In this document: piece after piece, positions 24,584-36,644 of the stretch
Layout: each line of letters opens with the position of its first letter
Numbering within the stretch: the first letter of the stretch is position 1
Assembly (NCBI RefSeq): GCF_014633365.1
Contig: NC_068344.1
Span: forward strand, 36,516,670-36,580,669
Direction: 5' to 3'
Source: Diospyros lotus
Lineage: Eukaryota; Streptophyta; Magnoliopsida; Ericales; Ebenaceae
Length of the DNA stretch: 64,000 nucleotides
Program-made: the position numbers and the translations under genes
Notes under the pieces: generated by a model
Database searches by the model: none
Told to the model about the DNA's origin: nothing
What the model saw: the letters and a program-made list of their open reading frames with translations, nothing else

Positions 24584-27500
24584 TCATGAGAAGGAATTGC
24601 CACATCCACCATTTAGAAAATTGAAAACTTGCTTCAGATTTCCTCTGGATGGCCGAGCATTTATTGCAAATTTGCAGATAAACACCAGCCGTCTACGCAT
24701 CTCCAACTTGGTAATGCGTATCTCACTGAAAGATTTCCCGTCATCAAAGACTCCTGACAGAAGATTTCAGGTTAATAGATACTCGGAACAACACTTACTT
24801 CTATTTTCTGCATTCAAATTTGATGCTGCATACAAGAACAGCAGATATCAGTAGCATTATCAAAGAAGGTGAAAGAACAAGAAGCACAATGAGCTTCCTG
24901 ATAATAGGTAAAGGTATCAGACATCCTTTTTTTCCACTCATTTCAGAAACAAACTTGATTCCATAGTGTCCTCCTAATGTATCATTGGAATCTAACCTGG
25001 AAACAAATAATTTCTTAAAACTTGAGATAGATACCTTCGTTATTGAATAATGAGGTCAAGATCGCCAGAGAAACACATATGCTGATATCTTCCCCTGGAA
25101 AGAAAGAAAACTTAATCACTGCATTACATTAACTTCTTTTGTCATCCACAGTATCAAGACACGTTAACAAGTTCAACTCAAAAAAGCTTTGTCCTCAACT
25201 ACTTGCGGTCAGCTAAGGAATACATACTTATTGAATTTCAGAATTCAGAAGAATGTGATTCAATAAACCAGTAAGAAAGAGTAGCACTGCCACCTTATTC
25301 CATAAAGGTCTTCTGCGGGCACAGCCTAGTGACACTTTGTAAAGAAACAATAAGTGGTGTGTTATGCAAGTATCATTAATTGTACCAAATATAATATACT
25401 GATCTCAATTTTAAAAAAATGACCCCTTTGTCCCCCAGAGGCCTTATGTGGGGCAGGCGCAGACAGCAATGGGTTGCTGAATGAACAAAAATAAAACGGT
25501 TATTTCAATATCACTAGTTGAACATAAAATAATGTACTACTGTTGAAATCTTTAAGTGGTGATGTTTATAGTAAAAGGCAAACATTTCAAGTGCACAAAG
25601 GTTCAGCGGCCGCAAAAGCACAATGGAACATTGTCATTAAATAAGGGATCCAACTCTTGGTATTTGGTATTCAAAACGTCTTATGGTAGTAGTAAGTCCA
25701 CTATCGTTCTTGTACTCGTAAGGGGGAAAATAAAAAACTTACCACTATGGCAGCAAATTAGTAGTTTCTTCCCCTTTCTTAAGTTCCTGTTTGCAAAATT
25801 CACTGCAGAAGGGAGATTTCTTAACAAAGAAAACCGATCCAATTTTGAATTCTGGAATAAACAAAGAAACAAAATAAATCAAAAGGTGTAATCATCAAAA
25901 GGAGAGAAAAAATGGACAATTAAATCCCCAAATTCCCATGATATAAAATTATGTATTTACATACCACAATTGGAAGGTGTAAGTATGCTTCAGGATTGTC
26001 AAGGCGGAGGGAGGCTCTCTCCCTATCACAGTTCAATAGGCAATCAACATCAGATGCATCTCCAGCTGCAGCAGTAAATCAGGCCAAATAAGAGAAGTGA
26101 AAGAGAATGCAGGCATTAACCACTGGCAGAACAAAATATATTTAGGGAAGGACAAAAGAAAAAAACAAAAAGCACACACACATGTAAAGTTGGTTGTGAG
26201 GAAAGTTGAAGACAGATATGAAACAGGGCTGTCAAATTTTACTAGTCACAAAACAATAAGTAGAAACACAGTCAGGACTCATTTGTGTGAAGCATAGAGT
26301 GGATGGAACAGTGTTGTGAGCATTTTCCCTCTGCAGAAATGTAACTGCAATAGTTGTGATATAATAATTTGTCTAGCTTAAAATATGTTGGAGCATTAAA
26401 ATGCATAAGGAAAGAACTTACATAGATATTTCCTTACGGTTACATAACCTCAAGTCTAATATTCATAAAATTTTCAATGGACTGCTGGTGCACATTATAC
26501 CACAAAGCACAAACACAACCAAGTTCCCATATAAGCTACAACCAAATAACCTGTCAGATTCGCGAGGATCTGGCAGTGTTCTAAGGCTGATCTCTTCTGA
26601 ATGGGAGAGACCACGAAGATAACGAGAAGAATCTCGTGTGAGGGAGGGAAGAATTAGAAGAATAGGGAGAGAATTGGAGAGATAGAATGAGAGGGAAATT
26701 CAGATTTCATTAAAAAAAATATTCATGTCCAACAGAATAAGGCCGGCCACTATTTATAGCCTTCCTCACGTGCTACATCTCCCGCCAAGGATAACCGCCT
26801 AAGTTCACAGCTCACTACTACCCTTATACAATTGTTTATATCATCTCCTCCCTACTTTTTCAGTAGCGATACATGAAATACCAGATGGATGTGAGTTCCC
26901 TCCAGTAGTTGCAGTTTATAGGCTACATTTCCCATCTTAGCTAGGATGGGAAAGGGACCAAAGTATCTGGGACTCAATTTAGGGCCTGGGGTTAAGGCTT
27001 TGAGGTGTGGTCCCTTTAGCTTAAGGTAGATTGTCTCGCCCACCTAGAATGTTCTCTCACTCCTCCCTTTGTCTGCTATTTGTTTCATCCGATTCTAAGC
27101 CATGGCTAAGTCCCTTTTTAGTTGTTAAAGGACCTGCTGCCATTGCTGCAGGTGTTCATCCACCTCCGCCACACTGGTAGATACAGGAAGAGCTGGTAAT
27201 AAGGGGGGTTGGTAGCCAAAGAGGGCCTCGAAAGGTGTCATTTTAATGGCACTGTGGTAGGAGGAGTTATACCACCACTGTGCAACTGAGATCCACTTAT
27301 GCCAGCCTTTTGGGTGCGTAAAACAAATGCACCTAAGGTATGTTTTGAGGCATTGATTCACCCTTTCGATCTGCCCATCAATTTGAGGGTGATAGGAAGA
27401 AGAGAGGCTTTGCTTAGCTCCCAATGATTTCATTAGCATTGTCATAAAAAGGCTGGTGAAAATCTTGTCTCAGTCTGATACTACAGTTTTCGGTATCCCA

Positions 27501-30500
27501 TGCACTTTCACCACCTGGTCTAAAAAAACCCGAACTACTTCATGTGCTATGTAAGGGTGAGTAAGGGCCATAAAGTAAGCAAATTTGGAGAACCTATCTA
27601 CCACCACAAATATGCAGTCCTTTCCTTCTGACCTTGGAAGCCCTTCAATGAAGTCCATGGAAACACTCTCCCATGCTTGCCTGGGAATGGTCAGTGGTTG
27701 TAAAAGCCCTGGATAGGCTAGGGTCTCCGATTTACATCTCTTGCACACATCACACGCAAGTACAAACTTCATCACCTCCTCTTTCAACTTAGGCCACCTA
27801 AACAGTTGTTTCACCTTGTCATAAGTATTTTGGACTCCGGAGTGGCCACTAAGAGGAGATTCGTGTAAGGCCTGCAGTATCCTCCTCTTCAGTTCCATGC
27901 TGTTTCCCACCACCAGCCTATCTTTGAATCTTATCACCCCATTCTGGAACCAGTATAGCAGCAACTATCCCATCTTCAGGGCATCTAGACAAAGCATCTA
28001 CCGCAATGTTTTCCTTCCCCTTTTTGTACTGTATTGTGTAGTTCAAGCCCATTAGTTTAGTCATCCCTTTTCTCTGCAAATGGGTGTGAAGTTTCTATTG
28101 AAGTAGAAACTTCAAACTCTCATGATCTGTTTTTTTGATAAAGAGGTTTCCCTCCAAATAATGCCTCCATTTTTCCACCGCTAACAACTCCTTTTCGCAC
28201 ACACTGAGGCCCATATGCTTTGGGGCTAGGGCTTGAATGATAAATGCCAAGGGTCTGCCTTCTTGCATGAGCACTGCTCCTATACCCATTCCACTTGCAT
28301 TGGTCTCCACTGCAAATGTTTTGCTAAAATCAAGTAGACCGAGCACAGGAGCCTCACTTATAGCTCTCTTTAATGACTCAAAAGCAGTCTCTGCCTTATG
28401 ATCCCACCCAAATCCATCCTTTTTTAGTAAATCCGTCAGTGACCTACTGATGCTTTCATACCCCTTCACAAACCTCCTATAATAACCGATCAATCCCAGA
28501 AAACCACGCAGGGCCTTAATAGTCTTCGGTCTTGGCCAGTTGGTCATGGCAACCACTTTTTTTGGATCTGTACTCACTCCTCGACTTGATATGATATACC
28601 CCAAATACTCCACTTGACTTTGTGCAAAGGCACACTTTGATCTCTTAATATACAATTGGTTAACCTTAAGAATTTCAAATGTAGTCCTCAAATGTTGCAG
28701 GTGGAGTCCAAAGGTTAGGCTGTATATAAGTATGTCATCGAAGAATACGAGAATAAAATTTTTGAGGTATGGCTCGAAGATCTGGCTCATTAGGGATTGA
28801 AAAGTGGTCGGGGCATTTGTTAACCCAAATGGCATGACAAGAAACTCATAATGGCCCTAGTGTGTTCTAAATGCGATTTTGGGAATGTCTATTGGGTTCA
28901 TCCGGATTTGGTGGTATCCAGATCTTAGGTCCAATTTAGAGAAGATAGTGGCCTGTTTAAGTTCGTTTAGTAGGTCATCAATGAGTGGAATGGAAAATTT
29001 GTTTTTAATGGTTATCTCATTTAGCTAGTGGTAATCAATGCAAAACTGTTAGGAACCATCTTTCTTTTTTACTAGCAACGCAGGTGATGCAAAAGGACTA
29101 TGGCTGCGTCTTATGAGGGATTTGTGGAGCATCTCCTTAACTAATTTTTCGATCTCAGTTTTCTAGATAAGAGGGTAACGGTAGGCACGGATGTTAACAG
29201 GCTCTGTGCAGGGTTTGAGGTTAATAGTGTGGCCAACAGCTCGGTTTGGAGGTAAAGATTGAGGCTTTACAAATAAATTCTCAAATTCAACTAGGAGTAT
29301 ATTAAGTAGATCAAAATGGTGTACCTCGGTGTGGAATGGAGGTGAACTACCGATGGTTAACATGAATCCTCAGTTGTGTTCTATTGCGGCTCCAATTTGA
29401 AGGCGAATCCGATTGGGGCTTAGCAGTGTGCTGCTCAATTGGATCGGAAGGTGATTCCGACCAAAGCCGGTTGTCTTGCAGTTGGACGGGGGTGAGCTCA
29501 ACCGGTGAGCACGCTGGTGACGTGAACGAACGTCATTTGTAAGAAGCAGCAATCCGTCGGAGGGTTAAGCGGACTACCAGGCGTCCGCGACAGTAGTGGA
29601 CGTTCTGAAGGGGCGTGAGTCCATCAGAGGGTGAAGCAATCCAATGATAGAAGCCACAATTGTTGTGGACTCAGGCAAGAGAGTTTAAAGGAAGTACGCG
29701 ATTGAGGCAACAGGGCTTGAGGCGACTCCAGTGGTCCAATGGTCGGTGATTGGGTAGCAACTACACTGGCGATCTTGAATTTACTTTGAGCCAGAAGGAA
29801 GACATGCATGTGAACGAGGCAGTTGATCAATCTTGGTTGTCGCGACTTTGAAGGTGAGACGGAGCGACTATTGAAGGTGGAACAGCAGGGTGAATTGTTG
29901 TTGTCTGAATTGCTATAGTCGATCAAGAAGGCGAGGTGAGTGTATAAGACTTTTGCAACAGGTGAGCACAATCATCGACTCCAACCTGATTTGGGGAGGG
30001 TGATAGTGGTGATTGTGACTGGAGCAAACAGACAATGAAGCTTCCGACCGATGCGTTGCAGGTGCTGCGAATGACTTGCCATAAGCTGAAGCGGATTTGA
30101 GGCCAAGCAATTGTGAACTGGTAAGTGCAATAGAGCCAGGTTATCTTCGTGGTTGTAAGGGACCAGTGATCAGAATTTATGTCTAACTTTTGGAGGCAAG
30201 TAGGCTGATGTCTCCGACGATGATTCCAAAAAGTATTAGGTATTATTGCAGCAAGCAAGACAAGATATTCGGTAGCCTTAGGCGACTCTAAAAGGCTGAT
30301 CAAGTCGTTGTAATTGTGCGACTTCTTCTGCTGCTAAAATAAACCTGACCTTGAAGTAGAACAGTGGCTGCAATTTGCCACTTATTGGATCAATTGCAAA
30401 AGTGACTGTTGTGAGGTAGTCACAGTAGGGAAGTGTGGGAATTAGGATGAAAAGAGCTGCGAGTTCTTGGCCTATTGCTTTTCCAGCCAGTGAGATTTTG

Positions 30501-33500
30501 TTCATGAGTAGTGCACAAAAGAGACCAATGGAGTCTCAATTGCAGTAGAAGAATGCTTCATTTTCAGTTGGAATGAAGCCTTAATGGCAGCCAAAGAAGG
30601 CTACATTTTTAGTTGGCAACAATAGGGATAAGGAATAGTGTGGCTAGAAGAATCAAACATGGGGAAAGAAGTTTGAGAATGAGTCTAGCCAAAGGGACAA
30701 AGGAATAAGTAGTGGGATTCATGAAGAGTGCGAGGAATTTGGCAATATGTTCCACAAGAAGCTGCAAGAGTTTGTGATGATACTGATCAAGAAGTATCAT
30801 TACACCTTTCCCGCTGAATACTTCGATGATTATCGAAGAAGTTTTAACAAAGAGGAATTCCTTATAGTGGAGCAGCCGAAGGAGGATAGCCTTGCTGAAA
30901 GTAAATCCTTGATGTGCTCTAGCTACCAGCAAGTAAAAGTATTTCCACTTGAGGAGGCCCCTACTGAAGATATGGAAAGGTCTAAACATACTGCTCCCTT
31001 GGTCTTGGCTGTGGAGAGGGCTGATGAGTACATGGAAGAAGGGATTGAAGAATTGGGGGATGGCAGTCCAACAGTTGGCAGCATCTCAAGCACCCCCACT
31101 GGTACTGAGAATCCAGATGCTAAAACCCTCAATATGACACCGTTAGAGGAGGTAACTGTTGAAGATGAAGCCGAGATGTTCGCTAGCAATCCGGGAGCCA
31201 AAGATCTTAAAATGGAAACGACCACAACAGCCTTAGATTGTGGAGATCTTAAATGTATTTCTCCTGAAAGAATAGGAATGGAAGGAGTTGTTGAATTACC
31301 TACTATGGATCAAGTAACTCTAACTAAGAAATCAGTCAATTGGGAGGAAACTTGTGCCTTAATCGAAGTGGATAACCAATGGATGCGAATTCAAGATTGG
31401 TTAGAGGTTAAGAGAGGATGCTTGCATGAAATTAATTACACTAAAACCCTCTAGCAGTATGTTTATGTTTTGGAGCAATGGAGGACACAGAAGGATAAAG
31501 CGAAACAAGATGAAAGGAAGACAGGGAAGGGATTCTTTGTTGAAGGGACCGAGACCCTTGTTGTTTTGCTTATTCATGTTTCTATTGGTGTGACAGCAAG
31601 ACATAATGTTGTTACTGCTAAGCAGAAAGAAAAGAGAAAGCAAAAGAAAAGGGAAAAACAAAATAAGAAGAAGGAAAAGTGAAGAAGAAACCAATAGGTG
31701 AAGATGGGCATTGGATGAAAAAACAATGGTTTGGTTGTAATAAGTTTCTTGGGGACAAGAAACCTTTTAACGGGAGGGGAATTGTCATGACCCAATGATC
31801 CATAGAAAGGCAATATAGTAATAGGTTGATAATAGTTGTTAGAAGATATTTTAGATATTTTACCATTTGGTTAGAAGCACATGGGTGCTATTATGTAGTT
31901 AGTTAGGAGCAAATATGCCTATATAAGGCTATGTAAACAGATAGGATTCCATGCTTAATTGGAATGAATGAAACTCTCATTTCTCTTTCGAAGATTTCTC
32001 CCCGATCTCCCTCTTGTTTCTCCCCCCTTTCTCTCAATATCTCTCCCTCTTTCTACTGATTTCCCTCTTCTTTCAATTCTGATTTCTTTCCTAATTCCTA
32101 TCACAATCTTAGCTAACCCTAGGAATGTGACATAACCCATCTCTTATGATGGCCTTTCAATGTTTATCACATGACCATAATACCCCCTGTCCACCTGCTT
32201 GAGAAACAAACTCAAAACACAAAATTACCAGTTGGCACATAAATGGCCCCCAAAATTCATTTGATATGCGTCTGAACACAATATACTTGCAAGTAAACAT
32301 TGAAGTTCTAAAATACAAATGGATTCTATCAAGCCCCAAATTTACATGGTATAAACCACTTCATATAATTTTATCCGTAATTCCCAGAAGTTAATTTAAG
32401 TAAAATAACTATTGAGCAAAAGAACTATACATTTTTCTAGCAAAAAAAATAAATAAATAAAGAACTATACATTCCGAAGTTCTAATCCAAACATTACAGC
32501 TCAAAGAGAACGAAGGCATGACTCCTCAAATCAGCCTTTATTTTAACTGGAAAAGGAACAGAATAATGATAAAGTGGCTGACCCAGTAGCACCAACTGGA
32601 TCAAATGACCCATTTAGCCTTGCTTTTTAGCAACTGGGTCGACCACTTTAGCCGTGTCCAAGGACAAAAGAAGTTAATGGCAAAAAAGAACTAGTGCTAA
32701 AATAATTTGACATTTAACCCAGAAAGAAGACTAGATAAATAGCATACCATGTTCAGTAGCAGCCACAGCAAGATTAGTTGAACCCAACCAGAATATTGTG
32801 CAAGTGTCACTGGAAGACCATACACTGTTTTCAGTGCCTGGAAAGTCAAAGTCAAGCTCTGTTTCTTCAACAGGAAAATCACTGTTACTCACTGACAATT
32901 TTGACAACTTGAGAGATACCTGAGGAGCATGCTCTCCCCTTTGTGCATGGTATACTCTGTCCTTTTCAACAATATCACCCACCTTCTGGTTACACAAATC
33001 AGGACCCAAACTTATGAGATCATAAGCATGTCTCCAGAAAAGATTAGGTGATAAACCCCTAGCCCAACTTTCTTCATCATCTCCAGCTCCAGGTATATAA
33101 TTCCAGCTAAACTCTGAGGTAGTCCGGTGCTGAAAATTGCCACTTGAGGAAGATGCTGAAAGAAGTATAATTGGTGTGAAATCCCAAGAATTAGATTCAG
33201 GTACTTCATTTAACCAGATGACAGTTTTTTGTGAGATCCATAGGGGGCGTAATGGCTTTTTCAAGGCTGACGCAAGAGAGGAGATATCAGCTCCACTAGT
33301 TTCCAATTGCTTGATCCAATCCTCAATGCGGTCCTCAATAGCAGCTTTCTCTGTTCTAGGAACCCAGAGGGGTAGATGCAGGGAACAGTCCCAGTCGGTA
33401 AAGACTTGTTCAATATCTTCACTCTTCTTACCAAAAGTGTTTGATTCCTGTTAAAATCCATGGAAAACAGAAAAATATTGATGATTATTGGAGCAGCTCA

Positions 33501-35676
33501 TGGACAAGGATGTGACACACTAACCACTCCATGAGCTTTCTATTTGCTAATGCTCTGTATAAGGTGGATGAATGCAAACAATAGAGACTATGAATCTTCT
33601 ATCATACAAGAACTAGCAACTTTAAGTACAGAGGACTACTCAAAGACAACCAGAAGTATTTCAGATGCATGCTGTCCAACAGATACCATGTGAAAGAGAT
33701 TGTAATCATAAAATGTGAAACTTTCAATTAAAACCCAACAGCAACATCACAATCCTCAAAGGAATCAAATAAATGAAAAAGGAGCAATCTTGGATCCGTA
33801 ATCAAACAGGTGAACATTGAGGCCTTGGTTTCCTCAATCAAACCAGGTTCGTTCATTTTACCCTCTCATTTACCTTCGCAACATAGATCCTTAGGAATGC
33901 CAATACATACCACTCAAACATTACGAGTTCCACATTCTCCTGCAAACCTCAGTCAAGATTAAATTTTTTAACCAAAATTATCCCATGACAGGGCTAACAT
34001 TCAAATGAATTCATAGTTTATTTTTTGAAAAAAAGAATTAATCAATCATACACTTAAAAAGTGTCACATAATTGCATAAACTAAATCTACAAGCCACACC
34101 ACTTTTGTCTATCATATATTTGCATTAGAAAATTGGTTCACAATTTTTCAACAGCATTAAAACGGTAACAGAATTATCCAGCTTGATGCTCCCAAGTGAT
34201 GATGGTTCCTGGCATGTCCAATAGCCTGTTAATCTTCAAACAGGTAAAACGTAAAGAATCTTTGCGGGACTTTCATTATGATTAAGCAAATATATACACA
34301 AAATGCACAACAAGCTAGTTGTTCACACAAAATATATTTCAACCCCACGTCAACCAATTTTGACATTTTTGACAACCATGGTCTGTCTAGTTCTCAAAAA
34401 AATAGTCACATACCATCTCCATCATGGCATAACCTACCACTTTTGGCAATAATAAGGATCACAGCCACGAGAAGAGAATCAAATTCCTCTCCCATAGTCA
34501 TGGGTCTAATTTTACAAGTGGACTCAAGGAGGCAATAATAATTTAAACCCACCCACCTGCTGCCCAAAAAATAAAAATAAAAAACAAAAATCCAATAACA
34601 TGTCTAACTAGTACAGGCCAATGACAATAAAGACATATGATATAAACCCCAAATACAATTATGACTCCATTTTATTGTTCAAAAAACAGCAAGGGTTGAA
34701 TAAAATGTTATCATCACTTACTCCCTCCATTGGTGTACCAGCCCCATGCATTTTGGTTATATAACGTAAAATTGCCCGATTCAACACACACACCCAAATT
34801 GGGATGGTCTTCGACATGCTATCTGGAAATCTCTTTCCTTTCCGAGTTGAATCAACAATTATGCACCCTCCCTTCTGCCCTACCCATCAAACACAAAGAA
34901 AAGAGAACGTCTTAATATTATCACCATACTCAGCTAAGATAAACCAAAAACCAACAAAAGTTATATAAACAGCACTCCACACACACACATATATACTCTT
35001 ATTAAAAGTCAACACAGTAGTTCGATATATGAAGTTCCAAAAAAAATTTGAATGTCAAGAATATTATCGAAGTAAAATATCCTCAGTTCTAATAATCATG
35101 ATTATCCTTTATATTAACTAAAAGATGAAATACGTAAAATTACTTTCTAATTTAGCTGCCAACGACTACACATTCTGGATTCATTCATTTGCAATTTTCT
35201 ACTCAATTACAAAATCAAAGTCTTGTCAAAGCAAAAGGATAAGTTTTTTGGCTGATAGAGACGCACATTAGAACACGTCTATAGATAGAATGCTCCGGTC
35301 AAAATTTCATGATTATTGCAAAAAAAAAATAAAAAAAACACTTTTTTTTTTTCTTTTGCTCAGAAAGAGAAGAGAGAAGAGAGTAAGATGGAGTACCGGC
35401 GAGGAGGGCGACATGGAGGTTGAGGCGAGAGGTGTTGAAGGACCAATTGTTAGCGTGGCCGTCGGTGGATTTGAAATAGCAAGTCGAATGGAACTTAGCG
35501 GAGTACCAGAGGCCGCATCGGAGGTTGGCGAGCAGCGGGAGCTCCGGCCACAACTGCGAGATCTCTCCGACGAAGATGGAGTCCTCGTAGATCGATCGCA
35601 ACGCGTTGTATAGACTGTTCTCCTTGCGCTTTATGCTTCTTGCTACTCTGTATATGCTCACTCTCTCTTCCTCCAT
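24584..35676 (-). CDS. RIT1: Initiator-tRNA A64 2'-O-ribosylphosphate transferase (RIT1 family)
   Basis: Marks initiator tRNA-Met at A64 with a ribosyl phosphate so that it is excluded from elongation. Exons on the minus strand: 35676-35397, 34879-34722, 33447-32748, 26065-25965, 25851-25743, 25094-25035 and 24753-24584. They join in frame to 525 aa, the expected plant length. The N-terminal RIT1 domain shows [26 protein letters not shown] and [14 protein letters not shown]. The middle shows LRPLWISQK and [20 protein letters not shown]. The C-terminal phosphatase-like domain shows [28 protein letters not shown] and [12 protein letters not shown]. Exon 2 ends in residues ([13 protein letters not shown]) I do not recognise from the family. 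Intron 3 is 6.7 kb because it contains the retrotransposon block 26552-32132. All splice sites around it remain canonical, so the gene may still be expressed. The TA-rich run at 35784-35800 may serve as TATA box. Confidence 0.93.
26552..26843 (-). repeat. LTR (3' LTR of minus-strand gypsy element)
   Basis: On the minus strand it starts TGATATAAAC, carries a TATAAATAG core near 26750, and ends AATCTGACA; 292 bp. It is immediately preceded, in element sense, by a purine tract (complement of 26844-26860) suited to plus-strand priming. Its partner 5' LTR is absent from the window. Confidence 0.7.
26852..29363 (-). pseudogene. Ty3/gypsy pol, degenerate (RT, RNase H, integrase)
   Basis: Read on the minus strand, in order: start of reverse transcriptase (29363-29163), RT catalytic region with FFDDILIY (28835 onward), RNase H with the [12 protein letters not shown] region, integrase zinc finger (H-H-C-C, about 27890-27740), integrase core beginning DFIEGLPRS, and a C-terminal region (27043-26852) lacking an obvious chromodomain. 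At least four in-frame stops interrupt the RT part and others follow RNase H and lie inside the integrase core, so the polyprotein is dead. Gag and protease are not present upstream; the sequence changes character at about 29365. Confidence 0.85.
29370..31782 (+). mobile_element. Internal region of second, plus-oriented retroelement
   Basis: This segment ends in a polypurine tract (GGGAGGGGAAT, 31772-31782) right against the plus-oriented LTR, so it is read as the 3' internal part of another LTR element. No gag or pol domain is recognisable. The left third has no long frame in either direction. One acidic 235-aa frame (30747-31454) and a lysine-rich tail (31470-31682) are its only coding-like parts. 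It could be a large non-autonomous (LARD-type) derivative. Confidence 0.5.
30747..31454 (+). CDS. Unidentified acidic 235-aa frame in retroelement
   Basis: I do not recognise this protein. It is Glu/Thr/Leu-rich and acidic in its middle (several EEA, EEV, EDEAE clusters). It has no transmembrane stretch, zinc-binding cluster or protease/RT motif, and its C-terminal part is more ordinary ([24 protein letters not shown]). It lies in the internal region of the plus-oriented retroelement, about 330 bp before the polypurine tract. It may be a remnant of an extra ORF or captured host sequence. Whether it is expressed is unknown. Confidence 0.3.
   Translation: MFHKKLQEFVMILIKKYHYTFPAEYFDDYRRSFNKEEFLIVEQPKEDSLAESKSLMCSSYQQVKVFPLEEAPTEDMERSKHTAPLVLAVERADEYMEEGIEELGDGSPTVGSISSTPTGTENPDAKTLNMTPLEEVTVEDEAEMFASNPGAKDLKMETTTTALDCGDLKCISPERIGMEGVVELPTMDQVTLTKKSVNWEETCALIEVDNQWMRIQDWLEVKRGCLHEINYTKTL
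31783..32132 (+). repeat. LTR (3' LTR of plus-oriented element)
   Basis: It starts TGTCATGACCC directly after a polypurine tract, has a TATATAAGG core near 31919 and a pyrimidine-rich transcript-start region, and ends AATGTGACA; 350 bp. Its sequence is unlike the 26552-26843 LTR apart from the general plan and the shared GACA ending. Confidence 0.7.
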
Positions 35677-35799
35677 TGCTGTCCCCCGGCCCCTTCCGAT
35701 TCACAGCCTGCCCTGCCTAGGGTTTCTCTACTATGTACCTCTTTCTCACTTCCGAATTGTGTAACATGACGAGAAAGAAGAATATATATATATATATAA
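35677..35799 (-). promoter_or_regulatory. RIT1 5' flank with TA-rich core
   Basis: The 120 bp above the RIT1 start codon contain a TTATATATATATATATATTC run (35782-35801 read on the minus strand) at a distance suited to a TATA box. The fold-back element begins at the far end of this run, so the gene has almost no unique promoter sequence before repetitive DNA. Confidence 0.35.
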
Positions 35800-36498
35800 G
35801 GTTAATTATACCAATAATAACTTAACTTTGCATTCTATTACTATTTGGTCACTTAACTTTAAAATGTTACCTGTTATCATTGATATTTCAAAACGGTTAC
35901 TGCTTAGTCATTGAACTTTAAAATGTTACCTGTTAGTTACTAATATTTCAAAACTGTTATTACTTAGTTATTGAAGTTTAAAATGTTATCTATTAGTCAT
36001 TGATATTTCAAAACTGTTATATTGAACTTTAAAATATTACATGTTCGTCACTCATGAACTTAAAGTTCAGTGACTATCGAGTAACGGGTAAAAAACGATT
36101 TTGAAATATCAATGATTAGCAGGTAATATTTTAAAGTTCAGTGACTAAGTAATAACCGTTTTGAAATATCAATGACTAACAGATAACATTTCAAAATTCA
36201 GTAACTAATATTTCGAAACTATTACGGTTTAGTCACTGAACTTTAAAATGTTACCTGTTAGTCATTAATATTTCAAAATTATTTTTTACCCGTCATTCGT
36301 TAGTTTCTGAACTTTAAATTCATGAGTGACGGATGAGAAATAATTTTAAAATATTAGTGACTAGTAAATAACATTTTAAAGTTCAGTGACTAAATAATAA
36401 CAGTTTTAAAATATTAGTGACTAATAGGTAACATTTCAAAATTCAGTTACTAAATAGTAATAGAATGCAAAGTTGAGTGATTATTGGTCTAATTAACC
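35800..36498. mobile_element. Large fold-back element made of repeated units
   Basis: The left end GGTTAATTATACCAATAATA and the right end read inward (GGTTAATTAGACCAATAATC) continue as an inverted repeat through CAACTTTGCATTCTATTACTATTT. Inside, units of about 60 bp around GAACTTTAAAATGTTACCTGTTAG (landmarks TTTAAAATGTTACC and ATATTTCAAAAC) run forward (35840-36055), reverse (36060-36200), forward (36228-36300), then reverse (36330-36460). It is non-coding. A transcript through it would fold into nested hairpins. Confidence 0.75.
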
Positions 36499-36644
36499 AT
36501 ATATATTTATATATATAAGGGAGTGTTTAATAATTTTAAATGTATTTAATCATAAAAATAAAATAAGAATGTATCAAATCTAAAATTATTAACAGACGTG
36601 GAAAAATCTTGAGCATCTAATAGTAATAGTTGAGTGGGTCATAA

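Larger units (their letters stand above)
26547..32137. mobile_element. Head-to-head composite LTR-retrotransposon block in RIT1 intron 3
   Basis: Insertion-like block 26552-32132 flanked by identical 5-mers TAACC (26547-26551 and 32133-32137). The left end is an LTR in minus orientation followed by minus-strand gypsy pol. The right end is a different LTR in plus orientation preceded by a purine-rich primer tract. Both outer ends finish in the canonical ...TGACA (read outward). Neither 5' LTR nor a tRNA primer-binding site was found inside, so each half keeps only its 3' part. The junction of the halves is near 29365-29370. Whether this was one integration of a chimeric cDNA or a later rearrangement cannot be told from sequence. 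Confidence 0.65.

Noticed and set aside
25556..25891. 111-aa plus-strand frame
   Set aside because: Lies opposite RIT1 exon 5 and flanking introns; no similarity of its own.
35800..36498. CRISPR-like repeated units
   Set aside because: Units are present in both orientations, differ from each other and lack unique spacers; this is eukaryotic fold-back DNA.
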